Notes: generated from the sequence alone by a model not told the origin. Shown: positions 26,887 through 36,877, counted from the stretch's first letter. The stretch: DNA of 64,000 nucleotides from Jiulongibacter sediminis (GCF_001306455.1 NZ_LGTQ01000005.1:434001-498000), one strand, 5' to 3'. Program-made: numbers and translations.

Positions 26887-27276
26887 TTAGAAAGTCTTTC
26901 TGGCAAACTCCTGAAATTCGGATTTCAGTTCTTCAAAAAGTGGAGCAAAGATTTCCATTCTCTCACGGAGCGTTTTATCGTCATCCATTTTTCGGTGTTC
27001 TATGGCTACCGGGTTACTGATAACCTCTTTTTCAAGTTCATCTTCATTCACATTAATGAAGTGATTCAATCTGTCAATTTCATCTTTCTGAATGATAAAT
27101 TGGTTTTGAAATTTCTCCACCATCACTTTGAGATCGTGTGAGGTATTTTTGGCACTTATATCAGCCAGTTGTTTTGTGTAAATCCGTAATTCATCGTCAT
27201 AGAAAGCAAGCTTCTTTTTCCATTCAACATGATCTTTATGAAGTTCCGGGATATAATCCTGTGTTAAATCTTTCAT
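26887..27276 (-). CDS. Coiled-coil protein of unknown function
   Basis: A 129-residue soluble protein with no signal peptide. The sequence is almost wholly helical and charged, with heptad-like spacing through KKLAFYDDELRIYTKQLADI and EKFQNQFIIQKDEIDRLNHF. A short segment EREMIEFAPLF-type follows toward the C-terminus (as RERMEIFAPLFEELKSEF). I do not recognise the family. It is monocistronic between grpE and the divergent queG, with its own terminator. A structural or regulatory scaffold role is possible, but nothing specific can be said. Confidence 0.7.
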   Translation of the reverse strand: MKDLTQDYIPELHKDHVEWKKKLAFYDDELRIYTKQLADISAKNTSHDLKVMVEKFQNQFIIQKDEIDRLNHFINVNEDELEKEVISNPVAIEHRKMDDDKTLRERMEIFAPLFEELKSEFQEFARKTF

Positions 27277-27427
27277 TGTCCTTTTGTTTTGTTGATAACA
27301 AAGTTTTTCAAAATATACTCTTACACTTATGACCGAAATCAGAGTATGTACTGCCCTTAATCAAACGCACTCCGACTTTTCTCAACTTTTTACCCATTAT
27401 TGGCTAAATGATTTCTAGTTTCGCTCA

Positions 27428-28360
27428 ATGAGCAGGGCTTCGCAATACAGTAAATTGATAAAGGCAAAAGCCAAAGAGCTTGGATTTGATTTCTGTGGTA
27501 TTTCAAAGGCTGATTTCCTGGAAGAGCAGGCTCCAAGACTCGAGGATTGGCTGAAGAGAAATTATCATGGAGAAATGGCCTGGATGGCCAATCACTTTGA
27601 TAAGCGTTTAGATCCAACCAAGCTGGTGCCAGGGGCAAAATCAGTGATCTCTGTGATGCTCAATTATTATCCTTCAAAGCGATTGCCAGAGGGCGGGGAG
27701 GATTTTAAAATCTCAAAATACGCATACGGAACTGATTATCATTTTGTCGTAAAAGATAAACTAAAACAGCTTTTTACGTTTATTCACAAGGAAATAGGTG
27801 CGGTAGAGGGTCGGATTTTTACGGATTCAGCTCCTGTCATGGATAAAGTTTGGGCAGAAAAGAGTGGCCTTGGATGGATAGGTAAGCATAGTAATTTGCT
27901 GAACAGGCAAAGCGGTAGTTTTTTCTTTTTAGGAGAAATTATTTGTGATCTGGAGCTGGAACCTGACGGGCCGGTAAAAGACTACTGCGGTACATGCACT
28001 GCTTGTTTGGATGCTTGTCCCACAGACGCCATTACAGGGCCTTATGTGGTGGATGGTAGCAAATGCATATCTTATTACACCATTGAGCTTAAAGATGCCA
28101 TTCCTGAAGAGGCTAAAGGCAAAATGGAAAACTGGATTTTTGGTTGTGACATTTGTCAGGATGTTTGCCCATGGAATCGTTTTTCAAAACCACATCAGAT
28201 AGAGGAGTTTGAGCTAAAGGACGGTTTAGTCGAAATGTCTAAAAAAGACTGGGAGGAAATTACAGAAGAAGTCTTTAAAGAGCTTTTCAAAAAGTCTCCA
28301 ATCAAAAGGACGAAGCTGCAGGGTTTAAAAAGGAATATTGAATTTGTTAAGAAAGCCTAA
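27428..28360 (+). CDS. queG: Epoxyqueuosine reductase QueG
   Basis: A 310-residue cobalamin-dependent iron-sulfur enzyme that reduces epoxyqueuosine to queuosine in tRNA, the last step of the pathway started by FolE and QueD in this window. The N-terminal cobalamin-binding domain has [15 protein letters not shown] and the catalytic Asp region [19 protein letters not shown]. Two [4Fe-4S] sites follow: [16 protein letters not shown], then [13 protein letters not shown]. The start ATG at 27428 lies four bases after a TAGTTTCG element, so the message may be leaderless. Its stop overlaps the histidine kinase stop by four bases. Confidence 0.96.
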   Translation: MSRASQYSKLIKAKAKELGFDFCGISKADFLEEQAPRLEDWLKRNYHGEMAWMANHFDKRLDPTKLVPGAKSVISVMLNYYPSKRLPEGGEDFKISKYAYGTDYHFVVKDKLKQLFTFIHKEIGAVEGRIFTDSAPVMDKVWAEKSGLGWIGKHSNLLNRQSGSFFFLGEIICDLELEPDGPVKDYCGTCTACLDACPTDAITGPYVVDGSKCISYYTIELKDAIPEEAKGKMENWIFGCDICQDVCPWNRFSKPHQIEEFELKDGLVEMSKKDWEEITEEVFKELFKKSPIKRTKLQGLKRNIEFVKKA

Positions 28361-29727
28361 ACATGAGGTAGTACCACTATAAACATGCTGCCTTTGCCCA
28401 CTTCACTTTTAACAGAAATTTTACCATCAAGCATTTTGACGATTCGGTGACAGATAGAAAGGCCAATACCGGAACCTTTGTACTGGGTGGCGTTTTTGGT
28501 ACGGTAGAAAGGTTGAAAAACATTTTCAATTTCATCATGTGGAATACCAATGCCTGTATCACTTACAGATACGATACAATTGTCTTTATTCGCCTTAATT
28601 CGCACGTCAGCCCGGTGATTGTCTGAATATTTGCAGGCATTATCAATAAGATTACCAAAAACGGTTTGAATTAAGGTTTGCTTAGCGAAAACGGTAACCC
28701 AGTTGATGTCCTCCGGAATATCCTCGTAGTCAATATTCACTTGAAACTTGGGCTGACTGTGCATAGTGTCTTCCTGAATCTTGAAAAGAATTTCATCAAT
28801 TCTAACGTTTTCGGTCAGTACATCCTCTTTATTATTTTCAGATTTGGCCAATTGTAGTAGACCATTGGTTAGTTGTATAAGTCTTTGATTATCAGATAAA
28901 AGTGATTTTAAGACATTTTTATATTCTTCAGGAGTACGCTCCTTTTGCAGGGCAACCTGTATCTCACTTTTCACAGCAGCCAGGGGGGTTCTCAACTCAT
29001 GAGAAGCGTTAGAAACAAAGCTTTTCTGAAGTTCAAAAGACTGATCGAGCCTCGAGAGCATTTTGTTAAAATTAACTGCAAGAGTGGCTAGCTCATCTTT
29101 ATTATTCCCTGTATCCAGCTTTCTACGGAGGTCGCTGGCCGTGATTCTGGAAATTTCTTCATTCATCTCAGAGATGGGTTTAAGGGATGAACCTGCAAAG
29201 AAGAAACCTGACAAAATGGTCAAAAGCACTGCTCCAAGATATCCGACTATCATGGTGTCTTTAATGTTTTCAAGCTTTTGTTTTCCATACACATCTTCTG
29301 CCTGAGCGAGTACCACGAAGTTCTGACTGAGAGTATCCTGATACATAGTACCAACCACTTCTTTATCGCTAAAAGCAGTTTCTACATAGCGATTTTCACG
29401 TATTCGATTGAGGAGTTCAGGGCTATAGTAAACGGTGTCAGCCTCATAATTATAGTAAGCTACCTGATTGGAATCATTAAAAACCAGTACCTGAGCCGGA
29501 TAGAGCGTCGTTAGTGTATTTCTGTCAATAACTTTAAGGAGCTGACGGTCAATTTGTGGCTCTTTTATCAGTAATCGTGCCGTAGTTAATGCTCTGTCTC
29601 TAAGGCTATTGTAAAACTCTTTTTGACGGTAGTTTGCAGAAAGTAAGTAAATAGCAATTGAAAAAAGGGCCAGAATGAGGGCCACAATTAGCGTAAACTG
29701 AATAGCTATTTTAGTTCTGATTTGCAT
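28357..29727 (-). CDS. Sensor histidine kinase
   Basis: A 456-residue membrane sensor kinase. Two transmembrane helices (about 8-28 and 150-172) flank a periplasmic sensor region. A HAMP linker follows ([15 protein letters not shown] region), then the phosphorylated His in [19 protein letters not shown]. The ATP-binding domain has the N box ([13 protein letters not shown]), G1 box ([13 protein letters not shown]) and G2 box ([14 protein letters not shown]). It lies three bases after the response-regulator gene and is the last of an operon that includes a sodium/solute symporter, so it may sense the symporter's substrate or its transport state. It is convergent with queG. Confidence 0.95.
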   Translation of the reverse strand: MQIRTKIAIQFTLIVALILALFSIAIYLLSANYRQKEFYNSLRDRALTTARLLIKEPQIDRQLLKVIDRNTLTTLYPAQVLVFNDSNQVAYYNYEADTVYYSPELLNRIRENRYVETAFSDKEVVGTMYQDTLSQNFVVLAQAEDVYGKQKLENIKDTMIVGYLGAVLLTILSGFFFAGSSLKPISEMNEEISRITASDLRRKLDTGNNKDELATLAVNFNKMLSRLDQSFELQKSFVSNASHELRTPLAAVKSEIQVALQKERTPEEYKNVLKSLLSDNQRLIQLTNGLLQLAKSENNKEDVLTENVRIDEILFKIQEDTMHSQPKFQVNIDYEDIPEDINWVTVFAKQTLIQTVFGNLIDNACKYSDNHRADVRIKANKDNCIVSVSDTGIGIPHDEIENVFQPFYRTKNATQYKGSGIGLSICHRIVKMLDGKISVKSEVGKGSMFIVVLPHV

Positions 29728-29730
29728 GAC

Positions 29731-30426
29731 TTACTCCACACGCATTACATAACCCATACCTGATTTGGTATGGATAACTTTGGGCTCAAAGTCTTTATCG
29801 ATTTTCTTCCTCAGGAAGTTGATGTATACTTCGATAACATTTAGGCTTTGGCTGGCATTCTGATCCCAGATGGCTTCAGCTATTTCAGCCTTCGAAACTA
29901 CTTTTCCCTGATTTTTGACCAAATACTCTAAAAGGCCGAATTCTTTCGGTGTCAGTTGGATAGGTTGATCGTCTCTGAAAACTAGTTTGGCGTCGAAATC
30001 CACTTTAAGGTTTGCCAGTTCAACAATGTGGTTTTCTTCTTCCTGAGCACTTTTGCTTCTTCTCAGGAGAGATTTTATCCGAACTAACAGCTCTCTGAAA
30101 TCAAACGGTTTTACCAAGTAGTCATCAGCTCCCTTTTCAAAACCTTCAACTTTGTCTTCAGTCTCACCAAGGGCGGTGAGCATCAGAATAGGTACTTCTG
30201 TATTTTCTTTCCGAACAATTTCCGCAACCTGATAGCCGTTCAGTTGAGGCAGGTTAAGATCAAGAAGAATAAGGTCAAATTGACCGCTTAAGGCATATTT
30301 GGCCCCAATTTTTCCATCGTAGGCCACCTGCGTTGTCATGCCTTGTTCCTGCAAGCCTTTGCTAATGGTTTCAGCGATACGCTGATCATCCTCAATGATG
30401 AGTATTTGCTTATTCTTCACGAACAT
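29731..30426 (-). CDS. OmpR/PhoB-family response regulator
   Basis: A DNA-binding response regulator of about 231 residues. The frame is open to 30483, but the ATG at 30426 is chosen because the receiver domain starts right after it (FVKNKQILIIEDDQRIAE). The phospho-acceptor Asp is in FDLILLDLNLPQLNGYQV and the conserved Lys in DDYLVKPFDF. The winged-helix domain carries IQLTPKEFGLLEYLVKN and IHTKSGMGYVMRVE. The start overlaps the symporter gene by 17 bp, which implies translational coupling. The partner kinase follows three bases downstream. Confidence 0.95.
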   Translation of the reverse strand: MFVKNKQILIIEDDQRIAETISKGLQEQGMTTQVAYDGKIGAKYALSGQFDLILLDLNLPQLNGYQVAEIVRKENTEVPILMLTALGETEDKVEGFEKGADDYLVKPFDFRELLVRIKSLLRRSKSAQEEENHIVELANLKVDFDAKLVFRDDQPIQLTPKEFGLLEYLVKNQGKVVSKAEIAEAIWDQNASQSLNVIEVYINFLRKKIDKDFEPKVIHTKSGMGYVMRVE

Positions 30427-32110
30427 CTTTTTTGGTAAACAACTGAATGAGCCATGCAAAAGCAAAAACCAATGCACAACCAATTGGGTTCAGCCAAAGG
30501 TAGGCCACTAATTCAATTTTCCAAATGACGATAATAAGAATCTGGGAGATTATGGCACTGATAAGTATAGCTTTGGCTCCAATACTTTTGTTATAAAAAG
30601 CCACGAGAAAGATGCCCAAAATTATTCCATAAAACCATGAACCAAGAACATTGACTAATTCAATCATACTGCTGCCAAGCTTATTGGCATAGTATGCTAC
30701 CACGATGCAGAAAACCGCCCAGAAGACGGTAATGAGCTTAGAAATCATCAATTCCGATGATTCAGACCTGATTCTTTTGTTCGATTTCTTGAAAACATCA
30801 ACCATTGTTGTTCCAGCGAGAGCGTTATAGGCTGATGCCACAGAACCCATGGAGGCTGAAAAAATGACTGCAATGAGCAATCCAATAAAGCCGTGCGGCA
30901 GGTGATCAAGAATAAACCGAAGAAAAATATAATTGACATCTCCGGAGTCACCACCAGGGTTACTTTTCTCAATCAACTCTGAGACTTTAGATTTTAATTC
31001 TTTATACCGGTTTTCAAAAGAGAGAATAGCGTTTTGAGAATTCTCAACAGCCGTGGCATCATCAGCTTCTAAAGCTTCATGAAGCTTATACATTTCAGCT
31101 TTTTTCAGTTCAGCGTTTGTATTGTGCTCAGTCTCCAGAATTCTGTATTCAGTAGCATATTCGCTTCCTAATAGCTTTTCGGTTTCTACCTGATTGAAGA
31201 ACAGAGGGGCTGTATTGAATTGATAAAAAACGAAGACCAAAACCCCGATAAACAGAATCCCGAACTGCATCGGAATTTTCACCAAACCATTAAAAAGAAG
31301 TCCTAACCGACTTTGAGTAATACTTTTAGCCGTTAAATAACGGCCAACCTGAGATTGGTCTGTACCAAAATAGGAGAGTTGTAAAAAGAAACCGGCCAGC
31401 AAACCTGACCAAACGTTGTATTTCTCCTGTGGATTAAATTCAAGGTCAATAATATTAACTTTTCCTGCTTTACCCGCCACACGGACTGCGTCAGCCACTC
31501 CAATATCCGGTGGCAAAAGATGAACCACCATATACCCCGCAAAGACCATAGCACAGGTGACGATCAACATTTGCTGAATATGGGTGTAAGAGATGGCTTT
31601 GGTTCCACCAATAAGAGTGTAGGTCAAAACCAGGCCGCCCATCAAGGCATTGGTCCAGAAAATATCCCATCCAAAAATGGTGGAAAGAATAATGGAAGGT
31701 GCATAAATGGAAATACCGGTAGAAAGGCCGCGTTGAATCAAAAAAAGTAAGGCAGTGAAAACTCTTACTTTGCTGTCAAAACGACTTTCAAGATACTCAT
31801 AAGCCGTGTACACTTTAAGACGGTGAAAAATAGGGATGAACGTAATACTCAGCACAATCATGGCCAGTGGAAGGCCAAAATAGAACTGTACGAACCGCAT
31901 GCCGTCTGTAAAAGCCTGGCCGGGAGCAGATAAAAAAGTAATGGCACTGGCCTGAGTTGCCATAACTGAAAGACCTACGTGATACCAGGGTAAAGATTTA
32001 TTACCTAGAAAAAAGCCGTCAAGATTGGAGTTTGAACGGTTTTTATAAATTCCGTAGAAAATTATAAAGCCGAGCGTTCCACATAGGAAAATCCAGTCTA
32101 AGGTGGTCAT
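30410..32110 (-). CDS. Sodium/solute symporter (SSS family)
   Basis: A 566-residue polytopic transporter with about thirteen hydrophobic segments. SSS landmarks include YHVGLSVMATQASAITFLSA in TM2, a GGTKAISYTHIQQMLI loop, and FFLQLSYFGTDQSQVGRYLT, which corresponds to the sodium-site helix. Between about residues 305 and 395 is a highly charged helical insertion (YATEYRILETEHNTNAELKK and following), longer than in classical SSS members. The substrate is unknown (sugar, amino acid or sialic-acid-like compounds are all possible). It shares a four-base ATGA junction with the upstream 39-residue membrane protein and overlaps the response regulator downstream. Confidence 0.92.
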   Translation of the reverse strand: MTTLDWIFLCGTLGFIIFYGIYKNRSNSNLDGFFLGNKSLPWYHVGLSVMATQASAITFLSAPGQAFTDGMRFVQFYFGLPLAMIVLSITFIPIFHRLKVYTAYEYLESRFDSKVRVFTALLFLIQRGLSTGISIYAPSIILSTIFGWDIFWTNALMGGLVLTYTLIGGTKAISYTHIQQMLIVTCAMVFAGYMVVHLLPPDIGVADAVRVAGKAGKVNIIDLEFNPQEKYNVWSGLLAGFFLQLSYFGTDQSQVGRYLTAKSITQSRLGLLFNGLVKIPMQFGILFIGVLVFVFYQFNTAPLFFNQVETEKLLGSEYATEYRILETEHNTNAELKKAEMYKLHEALEADDATAVENSQNAILSFENRYKELKSKVSELIEKSNPGGDSGDVNYIFLRFILDHLPHGFIGLLIAVIFSASMGSVASAYNALAGTTMVDVFKKSNKRIRSESSELMISKLITVFWAVFCIVVAYYANKLGSSMIELVNVLGSWFYGIILGIFLVAFYNKSIGAKAILISAIISQILIIVIWKIELVAYLWLNPIGCALVFAFAWLIQLFTKKDVREE

Positions 32111-32226
32111 GAATAGATTAGAGTTAACTGGTGAAAAAGAATAATGAGAATCACCAATACCCCTGCGACTAGCAAGTAGATATTAGACCATTTGCCGAGA
32201 ACGGGCGGTTTTTCGTCTTCATTCAT
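32107..32226 (-). CDS. 39-residue single-span membrane protein
   Basis: Read directly from the minus strand: ATG at 32226, stop TGA at 32109-32107. The peptide begins MNEDEKPPVLGKWSNIY, then has one hydrophobic helix (LLVAGVLVILIILF) and ends HQLTLIYS. Its stop overlaps the symporter ATG (ATGA), and its start lies one base after the SprE/PorW-like stop, so it is wedged between two real genes with no wasted space. Hydrophobic-helix composition, coupling and fit argue that it is translated. A small accessory subunit of the symporter is the natural inference. It was too short for ordinary ORF calling. Confidence 0.7.
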   Translation of the reverse strand: MNEDEKPPVLGKWSNIYLLVAGVLVILIILFHQLTLIYS

Positions 32227-32227
32227 T

Positions 32228-34444
32228 TCACTTCTGTTTGGTTAGGGCTGTTAGCATATCAGAGACTCTGGGTTTCAGATTACTGGAAGGGTAACTTCTC
32301 ATAAAATCCATTAGGGCAATTCGATAGGCGTTGTTCTGGCCATTTTTTGCCAGCATCATAATTCGCATCATCGCTATTTTGTCTTCGATGCTTGTGCCGG
32401 TGTAATCGTACAATGCCTTTTCTGCTTTTTTCAAGGCTACCTGGTAGTTCCCCTCTCTGTAATCTTTAAAAAGGTCTTCGTAAGCTTTGGCAGCGTTGCT
32501 TTCGGTATCAGCGTTGACTTCTACTTCACCTCTTTTTAGCTGCCTTGCGTAGCTAGACATCGGATATTTATCGATCAAACGAGACTTCCAGATATTCTGC
32601 TTGGAGTTTACATCCATCAAAGCCAGAAAATAAAGGACTTCCTGTTCATATTGAGTATCGGGGTATTTTTCAAGAAGTGTTACAAATGTCTTACGGGCAT
32701 TGTCTTCTTCCTCAAATTGTAGTCGATAGATTTTCCCTAATTGATAATAAGCTTCTTCCTGCCTTCTTTTTGAAATCGCCAGTTGCTGTTGGCTTGTTGG
32801 TATTTTACCCAACATTGCTTGTTTTTTTGACTCAAATTCAGCCAGTTTTCTGGCCTCTTCTTTCTTTTTTAGTTCTTCCTGATCTTCCTCAACGTCATCA
32901 ACACCCACAATACCCTTTTCAACTTTAAAGCTGATACTTCCCACCTCTTTATCTTTCCTTCGCCAATCATCCTCCAGAGGTCGGTTTCCCCATTCTCTGA
33001 TAAAGGCTGAACGGGCTTTAGTTAACCTGACCTGATCATAGAAAAACCAGGCATTGGGGTTTGAAGAACCTGAGTTTCCTGAAACGGCCCTTCTTTCCTC
33101 GGCTTCACGTAGGGCGGCAGCTTCTTCTGAAAGACGCTTCTCTTTTGCCTCTTCAGCCCTGATCATGTTTTCAATTTTTTCCTCCAGGGCCAGAGGATTC
33201 ATGGCTGCAAGTTGCTGTAAACTGTCTTCCGTTGCCAATATTTTCTGATAGCGAACAAACTGCTCCAATGAGCGAGCTTTGTCTTCCACTTTCTCAAAAT
33301 TCGGCATAACAGGACTCATGTTCTGAAGTGTACTGTCATAATATTTCGCCGCATTTTCATAATCGCTAAGTGGGCTGTAATAAATTTCCGCGATTTTGAG
33401 GTAGGCATTCGCTCTTTGATTTTTATCTGTGGCCAGTCTGACGGATTGAGTGTAGTCTTCAATAGCCTCCTTATACCGACCTTTCTCTGCTTTGACCTCA
33501 CCCATTTTGAAATAAATCTTGTCTTTGAGGTCGCTGTTTTTACGATCCTCCAGCATTTTGGCAAAATTCAGATTGGCGTTAGCTCCTAAATCGCTCGAGA
33601 GCATGAGTAGTTCTATTCCGCTGTTGAATTCAAGTTCATAAGTAGGTTTGTTTTTGACTACTTTTTTCCAGTTTTCTCTAGCCTGAGATCCTCTTCCGAG
33701 TTTGTCATACAACTGCCCTGCAATAAAATGACCTCTTGCTTTTTTTGTGGATTTCTTCATGTTTTTGAGAGCTTCCTCCAAAAAAACAACGGCCAGAGCT
33801 TCTTCACCCTTTTTTTGATGAAAAGAGGCCTTTATTTGATAAAAATCTGCCTTATTTCTGGTTGAAAGGTTAAGCTTGGCCAGTTCCTGAGCCACTGCAT
33901 CAGCCTTGTTCATATCTTTATTTTCCATGTAGGCCCGCATCAGCCAGATCAGTGCAGCATGTTGATATTCCTCTCTTTTGTGGTTTGAATTGAGGTATTT
34001 GAAAACTTCAATGGCATTGATGAAGTCTTGTTTATAAAGCCTCGCTTTACCCAATAATAAGTAAGCCTTATCCAAATGTTTTGAATTGCTGTGTCGCTCA
34101 GCTACAAGGGAAGTGAGCCTTATCACTTCATCAAGTTCTGGTTTTGAGATTACCGTCTGATTCGAGTCAATTCGCGGTAAAATCGGAAGAATATTGCTGT
34201 AGTCTTCAATTTGAACAGAGTCGATCTTGTGGATGGCATAGTCGTAATAATCACGGGCATCTATGGTAGCATTAAACTTGGCATTCATATTATGCCAGGC
34301 CTTGCTGGTAGGAGAATTGCTAAACTGTGAACAGGATGCCACAGCAAAAGCTGAAAAAAGAAGGAGTAATTTGTTAAACAATCGAGGTGGCTTTTGCTTT
34401 AAAAAACGTAATACCAGAGTCAAAATTATCCATTTTAATGCCAA
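32228..34444 (-). CDS. SprE/PorW-like TPR lipoprotein of the type IX secretion system
   Basis: A lipoprotein of up to 738 residues (lipobox FAVASC) that carries TPR repeats through most of residues 100-400 and again at 540-735. A coiled, charged middle section contains NPNAWFFYDQVRLTKARSAF then EWGNRPLEDDWRR. That combination matches SprE of Flavobacterium johnsoniae and PorW of Porphyromonas gingivalis, which are needed for type IX secretion and gliding. No ATG is available at the N-terminus: the frame opens with TTG at 34444 and a second TTG at about 34423 would give a more normal signal length. It lies 37 bp after the patatin gene and one base before the 39-residue protein gene. Confidence 0.83.
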   Translation of the reverse strand: MALKWIILTLVLRFLKQKPPRLFNKLLLLFSAFAVASCSQFSNSPTSKAWHNMNAKFNATIDARDYYDYAIHKIDSVQIEDYSNILPILPRIDSNQTVISKPELDEVIRLTSLVAERHSNSKHLDKAYLLLGKARLYKQDFINAIEVFKYLNSNHKREEYQHAALIWLMRAYMENKDMNKADAVAQELAKLNLSTRNKADFYQIKASFHQKKGEEALAVVFLEEALKNMKKSTKKARGHFIAGQLYDKLGRGSQARENWKKVVKNKPTYELEFNSGIELLMLSSDLGANANLNFAKMLEDRKNSDLKDKIYFKMGEVKAEKGRYKEAIEDYTQSVRLATDKNQRANAYLKIAEIYYSPLSDYENAAKYYDSTLQNMSPVMPNFEKVEDKARSLEQFVRYQKILATEDSLQQLAAMNPLALEEKIENMIRAEEAKEKRLSEEAAALREAEERRAVSGNSGSSNPNAWFFYDQVRLTKARSAFIREWGNRPLEDDWRRKDKEVGSISFKVEKGIVGVDDVEEDQEELKKKEEARKLAEFESKKQAMLGKIPTSQQQLAISKRRQEEAYYQLGKIYRLQFEEEDNARKTFVTLLEKYPDTQYEQEVLYFLALMDVNSKQNIWKSRLIDKYPMSSYARQLKRGEVEVNADTESNAAKAYEDLFKDYREGNYQVALKKAEKALYDYTGTSIEDKIAMMRIMMLAKNGQNNAYRIALMDFMRSYPSSNLKPRVSDMLTALTKQK

Positions 34445-34481
34445 GATGCGAAATGCCGGAGGATAATTCGGACGATTGATA

Positions 34482-35249
34482 TTAAATGGCCGACCAATCC
34501 ACTTCTTTCAGGATTTTTAAGGCTGTTTTATAGCCCGTCTCAAATAATGGTTCCGCCTCTTTCAGTTTAAAACCGTCAAATCGCATAATTCCTTCGGGTT
34601 CTATAATAAGGTTGGCTTTAGCCGCTCTTTCACGGGTCTGTTGATCCAAAGAAATATAAACGGCTTTGAGAATTGCCGATTTCATGGATTTTACCGGCAA
34701 TCTTGGATGAAATGGCGTAACATTAACGGCGATATTGTAGTTGCAGTCTTCAAGAGGTTCTAAAGGTAAATTATTGCTTAAGCCACCATCAAGGTATAAA
34801 TCCCCATTAATTTTCACTGGCTTAAAAATTACAGGAACGGCGGCCGAGGCAATGACGGGCTCTGAAAGCTTGCCTTGGGTAAAAAAGTCGGCTCTTCCCT
34901 TGCTGATATTGGTGGCACAGACAGCAACGGGAATTCGTAAGCTTTCAAACGTGTTTTTAGAATGTAGTTGCTCGAGAATATTCTTTGTTTTGGCCAGGGA
35001 CATAAAACCCATTTTTCCGGGCCTAAAAGCGGCATAACTCCAAAAATTTCTTTTCTGGATGATTTCCAGACTTTCAAAAGGCGAATAACCCGCAGCATAA
35101 AAAAAGGCAGCAAAAGCACCTGCACTTGATCCACTTATCTTGGCAATCGGTATTTCTAATTCATCAAAGGCCTGAAGAACGCCCAGATGAGCAAAACCAC
35201 GGGCTCCGCCACCGGATAGGCACAATCCTATTTTTTTGTTATAAGTCAT
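34482..35249 (-). CDS. Patatin-like phospholipase
   Basis: A 255-residue patatin-fold acyl hydrolase. The oxyanion loop is GLCLSGGGARGFAHLGVL, the nucleophile elbow ISGSSAGAFAAF (GxSxG with Ser), and the Asp of the dyad is in YLDGGLSNNLPLEPL. There is no signal peptide and no C-terminal barrel, unlike PlpD-type enzymes, so it is probably cytoplasmic or peripheral. Its ATG shares one base with the stop of the subtilase gene (TAATG), so the two are translationally coupled. A role in membrane lipid turnover alongside surface export is an inference. Confidence 0.93.
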   Translation of the reverse strand: MTYNKKIGLCLSGGGARGFAHLGVLQAFDELEIPIAKISGSSAGAFAAFFYAAGYSPFESLEIIQKRNFWSYAAFRPGKMGFMSLAKTKNILEQLHSKNTFESLRIPVAVCATNISKGRADFFTQGKLSEPVIASAAVPVIFKPVKINGDLYLDGGLSNNLPLEPLEDCNYNIAVNVTPFHPRLPVKSMKSAILKAVYISLDQQTRERAAKANLIIEPEGIMRFDGFKLKEAEPLFETGYKTALKILKEVDWSAI

Positions 35250-36877
35250 TAAAATCTGAAAATTGCTTCTGTTTTTGCTTCTGTGACGTTTTCAATGCGA
35301 AGAATGACGCCTGGCAAGATTTCATTACTTGCAATTTCTTCATCATGATTTTCGGATGTTAAAACAAAGGAATTTTGGTGAATAGTTTGTTTCAATTGAA
35401 GGTTAATAATGCTAATTCGTAGTTCTTTTCCTACCAGATTATTGGCAAAAGAAAACTTTAATTTCCCTTTTGATGAAGGAAGCAGGCCAACACTTTTGAT
35501 AGAGTCAAGAGCCTGTAAAGAGCGTATTGGGAAATTGCTCTCAGCTGTATGATAAGCTCTGACAAAATTCGCCATTCCATAACCGTAATCATTATCCGGT
35601 GTGAAATATTGGTCACCCGATTTTCGGATACTTTCCAAAACCTCGAAGGCTGTAAGGTAAGGTCTGCTTTGCCAGAAACCAGTGACCATGGCGGCCGTTA
35701 GTGGCGAGGAAAAAGATGTTCCCTGACTGGTACCTGTGGTGTTATTGGTAAAACAGAGGGCTGTTTGCCGACCCACAGCCATCACGTCTGGTTTAAAGGC
35801 TCCGTCGGTTGCCGGACCTCGCGAACTGAAACCAACAATTTCACCTGTTCGGGTTGTTGCACCTACCGCTAAAACCGAATCACCATCAGCTGGAGCTGTA
35901 ATGATGTTCCATGAAGTACCACCAGAGTTTCCTGCTGAATTTACAACGACCATTCCTTTTGAAGCGGCTAAATCTGCCGCACGGGTGATGATGGTGGTGT
36001 TTCCATCCATATCAGAAGTGGAATAATTGTCAGCAGTGTTATCAAAAGTGCTATAGCCAAGGGATGTATTGATGACGTCAACGCCAAGGCTGTCCGCACG
36101 TTCAGCGGCAATGAGCCAATAAACTTCCTCAGCTTTAGATTCCGAAAAATCATCCTCTGTTCTGAAAAGGACATAGTCAGCTCTGAATGCCGGTGCTATT
36201 AATGAACCTGGCACATATCCAGCCATGCAGCTTAAAACATTAGTGCCGTGACCACCATCGGAGAAAACACTACTGTCTTTATCAACAAAATCGTAAATTT
36301 CAAGAACATGATTTTTGCTAAAAAGTGTGTCAAGGCAATCAATTGTGTTGGCATTAAGAAAGCCATTGTCCATGACTGCGACTAACATATTTTCTCCGTA
36401 AAAACCAGCATTATGCATACTATCAACACCTAGAAGGTTGATCTGAGCGGAGGCATCGCCGTAATTCAATGATGATGTTTCTTCAATGGAAAATTTACTT
36501 TCTCTTGTGGCCTTTCTAACCTGCTTCAGAGGCGTGTTAAATTCAACCGCATTAACAAAGGATAATTGAAGAATGCTGTCTTTTTGAGCTTCGGTGCCCT
36601 GTATCAAAGCTCCGTTCAGCCAACGAGTAGGGTAGATAACCAATACACCTTTGGACTTTAGGCTATCTAAATAATTAGTATTAGGTGGGAAATCATTTTC
36701 AGTGACTTGAATTCCTTGTTTCCCTCGTCTTTCAATAGCTCTTTGAGATAAAAAGGCTGATGGGTTACTGACCGAATATGGTGAGCCAGCTTTATCGGTG
36801 AAACGGACGAGATAACGGTAAGTTTGCCCTTTGGCAAAACTGCAGGAACAAACCAATATGACGATGAACCACCTCAT
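35249..36877 (-). CDS. Secreted subtilisin-like serine protease (S8)
   Basis: A 542-residue exported protease (signal MRWFIVILVCSCSFAKG). The triad is Asp170 (VAVMDNGF), His210 (GGHGTNVLSCMAG) and Ser388 (GTSFSSPLTAAM), with the oxyanion Asn in VVNSAGNSGG. An N-terminal prodomain of about 110 residues includes SQRAIERRGKQGI. The last 75 residues form a beta-sandwich-like module (KLKFSFANNLVGKELRISI, then ILPGVILRIE) that resembles a type IX secretion sorting domain but lacks the usual PNP start and closing lysine motif. It overlaps the trypsin-like gene upstream by one base and the patatin gene downstream by one base. Confidence 0.92.
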   Translation of the reverse strand: MRWFIVILVCSCSFAKGQTYRYLVRFTDKAGSPYSVSNPSAFLSQRAIERRGKQGIQVTENDFPPNTNYLDSLKSKGVLVIYPTRWLNGALIQGTEAQKDSILQLSFVNAVEFNTPLKQVRKATRESKFSIEETSSLNYGDASAQINLLGVDSMHNAGFYGENMLVAVMDNGFLNANTIDCLDTLFSKNHVLEIYDFVDKDSSVFSDGGHGTNVLSCMAGYVPGSLIAPAFRADYVLFRTEDDFSESKAEEVYWLIAAERADSLGVDVINTSLGYSTFDNTADNYSTSDMDGNTTIITRAADLAASKGMVVVNSAGNSGGTSWNIITAPADGDSVLAVGATTRTGEIVGFSSRGPATDGAFKPDVMAVGRQTALCFTNNTTGTSQGTSFSSPLTAAMVTGFWQSRPYLTAFEVLESIRKSGDQYFTPDNDYGYGMANFVRAYHTAESNFPIRSLQALDSIKSVGLLPSSKGKLKFSFANNLVGKELRISIINLQLKQTIHQNSFVLTSENHDEEIASNEILPGVILRIENVTEAKTEAIFRF

